Below are positions 16,518-26,993 of a DNA stretch of 64,000 nucleotides, piece after piece (position 1 is the first letter of the stretch; each line of letters begins with the position of its first letter). The stretch comes from Piscinibacter sp047600445 (GTDB lineage Bacteria; Pseudomonadota; Gammaproteobacteria; Burkholderiales; Burkholderiaceae_C): contig NZ_JASGKT010000002.1 of the NCBI RefSeq assembly GCF_047600445.1, positions 1,798,001 to 1,862,000 on the forward strand. The letters are read 5' to 3'. The translations under genes were made by a program, and so were the position numbers. The notes beneath the pieces were generated by a model. It had not been told where the DNA came from. It saw nothing but the letters and a program-made list of their open reading frames with translations, and did not search any database.

Positions 16518-18933
16518 TCAGCCCCGCAGCCGCGCGCCCAGGCGCGCGCCCAGCCGTTCGATGACCTCGGCCACCGCGGCCTCGATGCGTTCGTCGGTCA
16601 GCGTGTTGTCGTCGTCCCGCAGTTCCAGGCGCACCGCCAGGCTGCGCTCGCCCGGCTTCATGTCGGCGGCCGGCGCGGCGGGTTTGTAGATGTCGAACAG
16701 GCGCGCCGAGCGCACCAGCCCGCCGCTGCCGGCGCCGATCGCCGCCATCAGCGCGTCGTGCCCGACCTGCTCGCCGGCCACCACCGCGATGTCGCGCCAC
16801 GCCGACTGCTGGCGCGGCAAGGGGGCGAAGGCCGGCACGTCGCGCTCGAGCAGCGCATCGAGGTCGAGTTCGAACAGCACGGGCGCCGACGGCAGCTCGT
16901 AGCCCTGGCGCCAGCGCGGATGCAGTTCGCCGACGAAGCCGATGGCCACGCCGTTCAGCTCGACACGCGCGCAGCGCCCCGGGTGCAGCGCCGGATGCTC
17001 GGCGGCGACGAACGTCGCCTGGCGCGGCGCGAGCAGCGCCTCGATGTCACCCTTCACGTCGAAGAAGTCGGCCGCGCGTTCCTTGCTGCCCCACTGCAAG
17101 GCATCGACGCGGCCCCAGGCGAGCCCGGCCACGCGCCGCGGCTGCGCCACGCCGGCCACGCTGCGGATGCTGTCGGGCACCGAGGGGTCGCGGCGGAACA
17201 CGCGCCCGGTCTCGAACACGCGCACGCGGCTCGGCCTTGCGCGCGAGGTTGGATTGCAGCACCGAAACCAGGCTGCCGATCAGGCTGGAGCGCATCACCG
17301 CCAGCGGGCTGGCGATCGGGTTGAGCACGCGGATCGGGTCGGGGTTGCCGGCCAGCTCGCGCTCGCGGCGCTCCTCGACGAAGCTGAAGCCGATGGTCTC
17401 CTGGTAGCCCAGGCTGGCCAGCGCGTGGCGCAGCGCGCTCAGGCCGCGGTTCGCCTCGGGCCGCACGCGCGCCGTCACCGGCGCGAGCGGCGGCGTGTCG
17501 GGCAGGTGGCGGTAGCCGACGATGCGCACCACTTCCTCGATCAGGTCTTCCTCGATCTTCAGGTCGAAGCGCCACGACGGCGGCGTCACGGTGATCGCGC
17601 CCGGCTCGCTCACGAAGGCCAGGCCGAGGCGCCGCATCACGCCCTCGCACTGTTCCTGCGTCACCGGCATGCCGATCACCTTGGCGGCGCGTGCGATGCG
17701 CAGCCGCACCGGTTCGGCCTTGGGCAGGTTGAGGATCTGGTCGTCCATCGGCCCGGCCCGCCCGCCGCAGATGTCGATGATCAGCCGCGTGATGCGCTCG
17801 ATGTGCTCGACGGTCAGCGCCGGGTCGACGCCGCGTTCGAAGCGGTGCCCGGCGTCGGTGGCGAAGTTGTAGCGGCGCGAGCGGCCGGCCACCGCCTCGG
17901 CCCACCAGAACGCCGCTTCGACGTAGACGTTGCGCGTGTCGTTCGACACCGCGGTGGCCTCGCCGCCCATGATGCCGGCCAGCGACTCGACCTGCTTGTC
18001 GTCGGCGATCACGCCGACCTGCGCATCGACCTCGATGGTGTTGCCGTTGAGCAGTTCGAGCGTCTCGCCGGGCCGGCCCCAGCGCACCGTCAGGCCGCCG
18101 TGGATCTTGTCGAGGTCGAAGATGTGCGTCGGCCGGCCGTACTCGAACATCACGTAGTTCGAGATGTCGACCAGCGCGCTCACCGAACGCTGGCCGCAGC
18201 GCGCCAGGCGCTCGACCATCCAGTCCGGCGTCTTCGCCTGCGTGTTCACGCCGCGCACGACGCGGCCGGAGAAGCGGCCGCACAGGTCGCTCGCCTCGAC
18301 GGTCACCTTCAGCCGGGCGTCGTGCGCCGGCGGCACCGGCGCGATCGCCGGCGTGAGCAGCGGCGCGCCGGTCAGCGCCGAGACCTCGCGCGCGATGCCG
18401 TACACGCTCAGGCAGTGCGCCAGGTTGGGCGTGAGCTTGAGCGTGAAGATGGTGTCGTCGAGCTCGAGGTGGTCGCGGATGTTCGCGCCGACGGGCGCGT
18501 CGTCGGCCAGGATCAGCAGGCCGCCGTGGTCGTCGGAGAGCTTCAGCTCGCGCGCCGAGCACAGCATGCCCTGGCTCTCGACGCCGCGCAGCTTGCCGAG
18601 CTTGATCGTGAAGGGCTTGCCATCCTCGCCCGGCGGCAGCTCGGCGCCCACCAGCGCGCAGGGCACGCGGATGCCCTCGCGCACGTTGGGCGCGCCGCAG
18701 ACGATCTGCAGCGTCGCGCCGGTGCCGGCGTCGACCTCGCAGACGTTGAGCCGGTCGGCGTTCGGATGGCGCGTCACCGACAGCACCCGCGCCACCACCA
18801 CGCCGCCGAAGGGCGGCGCGGCCGGGCGCGCCTCTTCGACCTCCATGCCGGCCATCGTCAGCAGGTCGGCCAGCTCGGCGCTGGACACGCCCGGGTTGCA
18901 GAACTCGCGCAGCCAGGATTCGGGGAACTGCAT
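16518..18933 (-). CDS. pheT: Phenylalanyl-tRNA synthetase beta chain, split by a +1 insertion
   Basis: Should encode about 804 residues of the beta subunit of (alpha-beta)2 PheRS. Start ATG 18933 (MQFPESWLREFCNPG); tRNA-binding EMAP-like domain about residues 40-150 (VVVARVLSVTRHPNADRLNVC), B3/B4 editing region about 205-390, B5, then the catalytic-like core and the C-terminal FDX anticodon-binding domain (LFDIYKPA, DDDNTLTDERIEAAV). The frame breaks at 17228-17229, where the minus strand has GAGCCGCGTG instead of GAGCGCGTG: one extra C. Before it the protein reads NLARKAE and after it RVRVFETGRVF, which join perfectly. Because pheT is normally essential and single-copy, a sequencing or assembly error is the likeliest cause. 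Starts 12 nt after pheS. Confidence 0.9.
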
Positions 18934-18945
18934 GGGAAGCGGTGC

Positions 18946-19989
18946 TCAGTTGAACTGCGCCAGGAAGCGCAGGTCGTTCTCGAAGAAGAGGCGCAGGTCG
19001 TCGACGCCGTAGCGCAGCATGGTCAGGCGGTCCGGCCCCATGCCGAAGGCGAAGCCGATGTGGCGCTCCGGGTCGAGCCCGAAGTTGCGCACCACGTTCG
19101 GGTGCACCTGGCCCGAGCCGGCCACCTCGAGCCAGCGGCCCTTCAGCGGGCCGCTGTCGAAGGCGATGTCGATCTCGGCGCTGGGCTCGGTGAACGGGAA
19201 GAACGAGGGGCGGAAGCGCAGCGCCAGCGCGTCGGTCTCGAAGAAGCGGCGGCAGAAGTCGGTGAAGACGACCTTCAGGTCCTTGAAACTGACGTTCTCG
19301 CCGATCCACAGGCCTTCGCACTGGTGGAACATCGGCGAGTGCGTCGCGTCGCTGTCGACGCGGTAGGTGCGGCCCGGCGCGATCACGCGGATCTCGGGCA
19401 TGTGCGCCTCGGCCGCATGCTTCGCTGCATGCGCCTTCGCGTAGCGCACCTGCATCGGCGAGGTGTGCGTGCGCAGGTTGAGCCAGCGGCCTTCGGCGTC
19501 CTTCATGTCGACGTAGAAGGTGTCCTGCATCGAGCGCGCCGGGTGGTTCTCGGGGCTGTTCAGCGCGGTGAAGTTGAACCAGTCGGTCTCGATCTCGGGG
19601 CCGTCGGCGACGTCGAAGCCCATCGAGCCGAAGATCGCCTCGATGCGCTCGATGGTGCGCGTCACCGGGTGCAGGCCGCCCACGCCGCGCTGGCGGCCGG
19701 GCAGCGTGACGTCGAGCGCCTCGGCCCTGAGCTGCGCCTCCAGCTCGGCCTGGCCGAGCGCCTCGCGGCGCGCCTGCAGCAGCGCCTCGACCTGCTGCTT
19801 GGCGGCGTTGATCAGCGCGCCGCGCGCCTTCTTCTCCTCGACCGGCAGCGCGGCCAGCGCCTTCAGCGCCTCGGTCAGGCGGCCCGACTTGCCGAGGTAG
19901 CGCGCCTTGGCGTTCTCGAGGTCGGCGGGCGTCATCGCGGCGGCGAAGTCGGACTTCGCGGCGTCGATGAGGGAAGCGAGATCGTTCAT
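18946..19989 (-). CDS. pheS: Phenylalanyl-tRNA synthetase alpha chain
   Basis: 347-residue class II synthetase subunit carrying the active site. N-terminal coiled coil (about residues 1-90), then motif 2 (GRTYRVDSDATHSPMFHQCEG), the Phe-binding FFPFTEPSAEID and motif 3 (GFGMGPDRLTMLRYG-like). Start ATG 19989 (MNDLASL); the frame remains open upstream to a TTG at 20004. An intrinsic terminator lies 14 nt before this ATG, so transcription arriving from rplT must read through it. Confidence 0.97.
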   Translation of the reverse strand: MNDLASLIDAAKSDFAAAMTPADLENAKARYLGKSGRLTEALKALAALPVEEKKARGALINAAKQQVEALLQARREALGQAELEAQLRAEALDVTLPGRQRGVGGLHPVTRTIERIEAIFGSMGFDVADGPEIETDWFNFTALNSPENHPARSMQDTFYVDMKDAEGRWLNLRTHTSPMQVRYAKAHAAKHAAEAHMPEIRVIAPGRTYRVDSDATHSPMFHQCEGLWIGENVSFKDLKVVFTDFCRRFFETDALALRFRPSFFPFTEPSAEIDIAFDSGPLKGRWLEVAGSGQVHPNVVRNFGLDPERHIGFAFGMGPDRLTMLRYGVDDLRLFFENDLRFLAQFN

Positions 19990-20002
19990 CGTGGCGGGAA
20001 AC

Positions 20003-20030
20003 AAAAAAGGCCGAACGCGAGGTCGGCCTT
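20003..20030 (-). terminator. Intrinsic terminator in the rplT-pheS gap
   Basis: On the minus strand AAGGCCGA, 8-nt loop, TCGGCCTT (20030-20007) runs straight into six T residues. It ends 14 nt before the pheS start codon. A further G+C inverted repeat (CCGGCG 20042-20047 with CGCCGG 20065-20070) lies just upstream and could compete. E. coli attenuates pheST at the same place with a Phe leader peptide; here no short Phe-rich ORF with its own start and stop was found. Confidence 0.8.
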
Positions 20031-20082
20031 CGAAAGCTGAACCGGCGGCCGCCGCCCTCGCGGGCGCCGGCGACGCGTTGGA

Positions 20083-20439
20083 TCAAGCGAGCTGGGCCTT
20101 CACCTTCTCGACGATGCTGCCGAAGCCGGCAGGATCGTTCACGGCCATGTCGGCAAGAACCTTGCGGTCGATGTCGATGTTGGCCTTCTTCAGGCCGGCC
20201 ATGAACTTGCTGTAGGTCAGGCCCAGGCCCCGGCTCGCCGCGTTGATGCGGGCAATCCAGAGCTGGCGGAACACGCGCTTCTTGTTGCGGCGGTCGCGGT
20301 AGGCGTACTGCCCGGCCCGCATGACCGCTTCCTTGGCGATGCGGAAGACGTTCTTGCGGCGGCCGCGGAAACCCTTGGCCAGGGCCAGCACCTTCTTGTG
20401 ACGAGCGCGTGCGGTGACACCACGTTTGACGCGAGGCAT
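20083..20439 (-). CDS. rplT: 50S ribosomal protein L20
   Basis: 118 residues, the usual length. Basic N-terminal tail (MPRVKRGVTARARHKKVL, KGFRGRRKNVFRIA) that reaches into 23S rRNA and a globular end (FMAGLKKANIDIDRKVLADMA). L20 assembles the 50S subunit and in many bacteria represses rpmI-rplT translation. Follows rpmI by 25 nt. Confidence 0.98.
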   Translation of the reverse strand: MPRVKRGVTARARHKKVLALAKGFRGRRKNVFRIAKEAVMRAGQYAYRDRRNKKRVFRQLWIARINAASRGLGLTYSKFMAGLKKANIDIDRKVLADMAVNDPAGFGSIVEKVKAQLA

Positions 20440-20464
20440 TTCTCTTCTCCTTTACCTGGGCGAC

Positions 20465-20668
20465 TCAGAGACCGGCGAACGGCAACATCTGGGCCATGTG
20501 GCCCATGTTGGTCTCGTGCACGGTGACGGCGCCACGCAGGTGGCGCTTGTTCTTCGTCGTCTTCTTGGTGAGGATGTGGCGCTTGAACGCCTGACCCCGC
20601 TTGACGGTGCCGCCCGGGCGGACGCGGAAGCGCTTCTTCGCGCTGCTCTTGGTCTTCATCTTGGGCAT
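20465..20668 (-). CDS. rpmI: 50S ribosomal protein L35
   Basis: 67 residues: PKMKTKSSAKKRFRVRPGG and KRHILTKKTTKNKRHLRG are diagnostic. Start ATG 20668 has an AAGGAG-type site 7 nt upstream. Sits between infC and rplT in the conserved IF3-L35-L20 operon. Confidence 0.98.
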   Translation of the reverse strand: MPKMKTKSSAKKRFRVRPGGTVKRGQAFKRHILTKKTTKNKRHLRGAVTVHETNMGHMAQMLPFAGL

Positions 20669-20704
20669 GAACTGCTCCTTCTTGAAATTGCGTCCGACAG
20701 GCGC

Positions 20705-20720
20705 CGGGGAAGCTTCCCCG
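20705..20720. promoter_or_regulatory. Perfect palindrome in the infC-rpmI spacer
   Basis: CGGGGAAGCTTCCCCG, self-complementary over 16 nt, 37 nt before the rpmI start. In other bacteria an RNA structure in this spacer is the L20 autoregulatory site; whether this one is bound by L20 is inference. No U-tract follows, so it is not an intrinsic terminator. Confidence 0.35.
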
Positions 20721-20790
20721 TCTTGTTGGCCTGCGGCCGCTTCTGGCAGCGCCCCGGCAACCAGACCGGGACACTGAACTTCGATTCAAT

Positions 20791-21339
20791 TCACTTTCGC
20801 TTCGGCGCCAGCACCATGATCATCTGGCGGCCTTCGAGCTTGGGCATGTGCTCCACCACCGCCACGTCGGCCAGTTCGTCGCGGATGCGCTCGAGCAGCC
20901 GCATGCCGATGTCCTGGTGCGTGATCTCGCGGCCGCGGTAGCGCAGCGTGACCTTGCCCTTGTCGCCGTCCTCCGAGATGAAGCGGCGCAGGTTGCGCAT
21001 CTTGATCGCGTAGTCGCCTTCGTCGGTGCCCGGACGGAACTTGACTTCCTTGATCTCGATGATCTTCTGCTTGGACTTCGCCTCCGCCGCCTTCTTCTGC
21101 TCCTGGTACTTGAACTTGCCGTAGTCCATCAGGCGGCACACTGGAGGATCCGCCTGGGCCGCGATCTCGACCAGATCGACGTCCAGATCGCCGGCCATGC
21201 GCAGCGCTTCCTGGATGGGCACGATGCCCAGCGGTTCGTTCTCTGGGCCGTTGAGGCGCACCTCAAGCGCCATGATCTCGCGATTGAGCCGGTGCTTGCG
21301 CTCGTCGTTCCGGACACGGCGGTCAACAAAAGTAGCGAT
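20791..21339 (-). CDS. infC: Translation initiation factor IF-3, initiated at ATC
   Basis: 182 residues. IF3-N (VRLNGPENEPLGIVPIQEALRMA) and IF3-C (IKEVKFRPGTDEGDYAIKMRNLRRF; EGRQMIMVLAP) domains bind the 30S subunit and police start-codon choice. The first ATG (21273) would cut off the conserved HRLNREI segment. Upstream in frame there is no ATG, GTG or TTG before a TGA 5 codons ahead of ATC 21339-21337, which reads I-A-T-F-V-D-R-R-V-R and has AAAGG about 10 nt before it. A rare AUU/AUC start is the known basis of IF3 autoregulation, so ATC is my choice. Confidence 0.93.
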   Translation of the reverse strand: MATFVDRRVRNDERKHRLNREIMALEVRLNGPENEPLGIVPIQEALRMAGDLDVDLVEIAAQADPPVCRLMDYGKFKYQEQKKAAEAKSKQKIIEIKEVKFRPGTDEGDYAIKMRNLRRFISEDGDKGKVTLRYRGREITHQDIGMRLLERIRDELADVAVVEHMPKLEGRQMIMVLAPKRK

Positions 21340-21434
21340 GGTGGGTACCTTTCAGCAGACCTCCCAGGCAGCAGGAAGCCCAACACACAAACAACGACGC
21401 GCCCCAAGCCTTCCAGCGGCAACCACCGTCGTGG

Positions 21435-23354
21435 TCACAGCTTGCGGGCGATGTCTCCGGTGACTCTTTCGAGGAAGTCGGCCAGCGGCATCACGCCGAG
21501 ATCCTGGTTGCCCCGGGCGCGCACGGCAACGGTTCCGTTTGCCTTCTCCTTGTCGCCGACGACCAGGATGTACGGAACCTTCTGCAACGAATGCTCGCGG
21601 ATTTTATAGGTAATTTTTTCGTTCCGCAAATCGCTGGCCACTCTAAGTCCTTGTTTTTGCAGCGTTTTGGTAACGCTCTCGGCGTAGTCGGCCTGGGCTT
21701 CGGTGATCGTGAGCACGCTGGCCTGGCGCGGCGCCAGCCAGGCCGGCAGCGCGCCGGCGTGCTGTTCGATCAGGATGCCGATGAAGCGCTCCAGGCTGCC
21801 GACGATGGCCCGGTGCAGCATCACCGGGTGGTGGCGCGCGCCGTCCTCGGCGACGTACTCGGCGCCCAGGCGCTCGGCCATGAAGAAGTCGACCTGCATC
21901 GTGCCGCACTGCCACTGGCGGCCCAGCGCGTCCTTCAGCGTGTACTCGATCTTCGGGCCGTAGAAGGCGCCGTCGCCCGGCGCGACGACGAACTCGACGC
22001 CCGAGCGGCGCAGGCTCTCCATCAGCGCGTGCTCGGCCTTGTCCCAGGCCGCGTCGGAGCCGATGCGCGCCTCGGGCCGCGTCGCCACCTTGTAGAGGAT
22101 GTCGCTGAAGCCGAAGTCGGCGTAGACCTTCTGCAGCAGCGCCGTGTAGGCCACGCATTCGTCGAGGATCATGTCCTCGGTGCAGAAGATGTGGCCGTCG
22201 TCCTGCGTGAAGCCGCGCACGCGCATGATGCCGTGCAGCCCGCCGGTCGGCTCGTTGCGGTGGCACTGGCCGAACTCGCCGTAGCGCAGCGGCAGGTCGC
22301 GGTAGCTCTTGATGCCCTGCTTGAAGATCAGGATGTGGCCGGGGCAGTTCATCGGCTTGAGCGCGTAGTCGCGCTTCTCCGATTCCGTCGTGAACATGTT
22401 CTCGCGGTACTTGTCCCAGTGGCCGGTCTTCTGCCACAGCGTGCTGTCCAGCAGTTGCGGGCCCTTGACCTCCAGGTAGCCGTTGTCGCGGTAGACGCGC
22501 CGCATGTACTGCTCGACCTCCTGCCACAGCGCCCAGCCCTTGGGGTGCCAGAACACCGTGCCGGGCGAGTGCTCGTCGAGGTGGAACAGGTCGAGTTCGC
22601 GGCCGAGCTTGCGGTGGTCGCGCTTCTCGGCCTCCTCCAGCATCGTCAGGTACTTCTGCAGGTCGTCCTTGCTCGCCCAGGCGGTGCCGTAGATGCGTTG
22701 CAGCATCTCGTTGCGGTGGTCGCCGCGCCAGTAGGCGCCGGCCACCTTCATCAGCTTGAAGTGCCTGAGCTTGCCGGTGGACGGCACGTGCGGGCCGCGG
22801 CACAGGTCTTCGAACTTGCCTTCGCGGTACAGCGACACGTCTTCGCCGGCCGGGATGCTGGAGATGATCTCGGCCTTGTAGTCCTCGCCCAGGCTCTTGA
22901 AGTAGGCCACCGCCTCGTCGCGCGGCAGCACGCGGCGCTCGACCTTCTCGTCCTTCTTCGCCAGTTCCGTCATCTTGGCCTCGATGGCCGCCAGGTCCTC
23001 GGGCGTGAAGGGGCGCTTGTACGAGAAGTCGTAGTAGAAGCCGTTGTCTATCACCGGGCCGATGGTCACCTGCGCGTCGGGGAACAGCTCCTTGACGGCG
23101 TAGGCGAGCAGGTGCGCCGTCGAGTGGCGGATCACCTCCAGGCCATCCGGGTCCTTGTCGGTCAGGATGGCCAGCGCCGCGTCGCCGTCGATGCGGTAGC
23201 TGGTGTCGACCACGCGCGCCGCGTCGCCCTGCCCCACACGCCCGGCGATCGCGGCCTTGGCCAGGCCGGGGCCGATGGACGCCGCCACCTCGGCCACCGT
23301 GACCGGGCCGGGGAATTCGCGCCGCGAACCGTCGGGCAATTGAATCGAGACCAT
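21435..23354 (-). CDS. thrS: Threonyl-tRNA synthetase
   Basis: 639 residues, the family norm. N-terminal TGS domain (MVSIQLPDGSRREF, about 1-62), editing domain with HSTAHLLAYAVKELFP (about residue 85) and the SAD zinc site, class II catalytic core with NCPGH (about 334-338) and RCHRNEPTG-like motif 2 (QCHRNEPTGGLHGIMRVRGFTQDDGHIF), and the anticodon-binding C-terminus. Chosen start is ATG 23354 (MVSIQL). Its 5' leader holds a Thr-rich mini-ORF and an intrinsic terminator. The next genes (infC onward) follow 95 nt downstream on the same strand. Confidence 0.97.
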   Translation of the reverse strand: MVSIQLPDGSRREFPGPVTVAEVAASIGPGLAKAAIAGRVGQGDAARVVDTSYRIDGDAALAILTDKDPDGLEVIRHSTAHLLAYAVKELFPDAQVTIGPVIDNGFYYDFSYKRPFTPEDLAAIEAKMTELAKKDEKVERRVLPRDEAVAYFKSLGEDYKAEIISSIPAGEDVSLYREGKFEDLCRGPHVPSTGKLRHFKLMKVAGAYWRGDHRNEMLQRIYGTAWASKDDLQKYLTMLEEAEKRDHRKLGRELDLFHLDEHSPGTVFWHPKGWALWQEVEQYMRRVYRDNGYLEVKGPQLLDSTLWQKTGHWDKYRENMFTTESEKRDYALKPMNCPGHILIFKQGIKSYRDLPLRYGEFGQCHRNEPTGGLHGIMRVRGFTQDDGHIFCTEDMILDECVAYTALLQKVYADFGFSDILYKVATRPEARIGSDAAWDKAEHALMESLRRSGVEFVVAPGDGAFYGPKIEYTLKDALGRQWQCGTMQVDFFMAERLGAEYVAEDGARHHPVMLHRAIVGSLERFIGILIEQHAGALPAWLAPRQASVLTITEAQADYAESVTKTLQKQGLRVASDLRNEKITYKIREHSLQKVPYILVVGDKEKANGTVAVRARGNQDLGVMPLADFLERVTGDIARKL

Positions 23355-23370
23355 GTCGAGACTCTTTCGG

Positions 23371-23404
23371 AAAAGCAAAAAGGCGCGGACCCTGCCGCGC
23401 CTTT
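23371..23404 (-). terminator. Attenuator terminator in the thrS leader
   Basis: Perfect 10-bp stem AAAGGCGCGG/CCGCGCCTTT (23404-23395 and 23388-23379) with a 6-nt loop, followed on the minus strand by TTTTTGCTTTT. It ends 17 nt before the thrS ATG, so it can only be there to regulate thrS. An upstream segment CTGCGCGC (minus strand, 23446-23439) can pair with the 5' arm plus loop with one bulge and could act as antiterminator. Confidence 0.85.
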
Positions 23405-23451
23405 CTTCGTGAACGAAAAACGAGTGATGAAGATCGACGCGCGCAGCTCCG

Positions 23452-23499
23452 CTAGACCTTCCGGGTCCAACGCGTAGTCCGCGGTGTCATAACCGTCAT
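23452..23499 (-). CDS. Putative thrS leader peptide (Thr-rich)
   Basis: Mini-ORF of 15 codons, MTVMTPRTTRWTRKV then TAG. Five of fifteen codons are threonine (ACG, ACA, ACT, ACG, ACC). A second ATG at 23490 would give 12 codons with four Thr and is better placed relative to the upstream AAAGG (about 10 nt). It ends 47 nt before the terminator hairpin of thrS. Composition and position match attenuation leader peptides such as that of thrABC; translation itself is inferred. Confidence 0.7.
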   Translation of the reverse strand: MTVMTPRTTRWTRKV

Positions 23500-23535
23500 G
23501 CCTTTCTCGCTCTTGTCGGGTCTATCGAAGCGGCA

Positions 23536-23541
23536 ATTGTA
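23536..23541 (-). promoter_or_regulatory. Candidate -10 box for the thrS leader transcript
   Basis: TACAAT on the minus strand (23541-23536), five of six positions of the sigma-70 -10 consensus, about 37 nt before the leader ORF. The corresponding -35 region is G+C-rich with no good match, so confidence is limited. It lies just before the end of the patatin gene. Confidence 0.35.
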
Positions 23542-23543
23542 GT

Positions 23544-24617
23544 TCAGGCCAGCGGCTGCGGCTCGATGCGCCCGGGCCGCGCCAGCCACTGCGCGAACTC
23601 GTCGGCCAGCCGCCGGCTCTCGGCCACCGCCCGCGACCAGGCCGCCACGCGCGCCGGCAGGTCGTCGCCGTAGTGCTTGAAGTCCTCGCGGTCGGGCAGC
23701 TTGGCGTTGGGCAGCGTCGCGATCCATTCGGCGCGCGGCGACAGCACGATGGCGTTGTCCAGGCAGGCGCTGGCGCGGTGGCGGTGGCGCAGCGCCTTGT
23801 CCAGCCAGCCGGGGATCACCGTCTTCTGGAAGTGCGGATAGAGCACCAGGCCCTCGCCCATCGAGGCGTAGTCCAGGTGCAGGTGGTAGTCGGTGATGCC
23901 GCCGTCCCAGTAGGCGCCGGCCGGCGCGCCGGGGATGTCGCGCACCGCCTGCAGCCAGAACGGGATCGAGCAGCTCGCCAGGATGCCGGGCTGCAGGTTG
24001 TTCGCGGCCAGCGGCACGACCCGGGTGCGGAAGTCGTTCAGGCGCAGCGGCAGCGGCTCGCGCGCGTCGGAGAAGATCACCCGCTCCAGCCAGCCGCCCA
24101 TCGCCCTGCGGCTCAGCGCGTTGGCGGCGAAAGCGCCGAGGTAGCCCAGCGGCGTGCGCAGCCGCCCCTCGCGGCGCAGCAGATGCCGGCCGCGGCTGGT
24201 GAACACGTGCAGCCGGTAGCGCGGATGGCCCAGCACCTCGGCCTCGCGGCCAGCGAAGCGTTCGGCGAGCTTGGCGCCGAACACCGCGCTGACGTGCGAG
24301 GCTGTCGGCGCCTTGCCGGGCGCATGTTCGTAGGTCTGGCCGATGTAGTCGGCCGCCATCTGCTCGAAGGCCGCGTCGGGCTGCGCGAGGCAGGCGCTGG
24401 CCATGCGCCACGCGCCGATCGAGGCGCCGAGCAGATGCACGCTGTGCGCGCCGCCGGCCAGCCAGTGGCCGAACAGGAAGCGGTCGAGCGGGTTCAGGAC
24501 CAGGCCCTTGGGCCCGCCCGCCGCGGCGGGAATCAGGCGCACGTCGGCCGGCGCCAGGCCGCGCTCGCGCAGGTGGCGCAGGGCGCGCGGCCCGGCGTGG
24601 ATCTGCAGGGCTTGCAC
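23544..24617 (-). CDS. Patatin-like phospholipase
   Basis: 357-residue serine hydrolase of the patatin fold. Oxyanion loop AAAGGPKG (residues 31-38), nucleophile Ser66 in GASIG, and catalytic Asp238 in DGG (WDGGITDY), the Ser-Asp dyad. No signal peptide, so probably cytoplasmic and active on phospholipids or acyl esters. Ends the long minus-strand run; starts 15 nt after tex. The HLHLDYA segment after the catalytic Asp is typical of the DUF3336-free bacterial subgroup. Confidence 0.85.
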   Translation of the reverse strand: MQALQIHAGPRALRHLRERGLAPADVRLIPAAAGGPKGLVLNPLDRFLFGHWLAGGAHSVHLLGASIGAWRMASACLAQPDAAFEQMAADYIGQTYEHAPGKAPTASHVSAVFGAKLAERFAGREAEVLGHPRYRLHVFTSRGRHLLRREGRLRTPLGYLGAFAANALSRRAMGGWLERVIFSDAREPLPLRLNDFRTRVVPLAANNLQPGILASCSIPFWLQAVRDIPGAPAGAYWDGGITDYHLHLDYASMGEGLVLYPHFQKTVIPGWLDKALRHRHRASACLDNAIVLSPRAEWIATLPNAKLPDREDFKHYGDDLPARVAAWSRAVAESRRLADEFAQWLARPGRIEPQPLA

Positions 24618-24632
24618 GGCCCGCCCCGTGCC

Positions 24633-26987
<2,355 letters not shown>

Positions 26988-26993
26988 ATCGGC

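Noticed and set aside
17221..17240. Programmed frameshift in pheT
   Set aside because: No slippery heptamer or structure; PheT in other bacteria uses a single frame.
17054..20086. 1010-residue minus-strand frame across pheS and pheT, considered as a Phe leader in its first codons
   Set aside because: Starts at TTG on the rplT stop, has no early stop and overlaps pheS out of frame; not a leader peptide.
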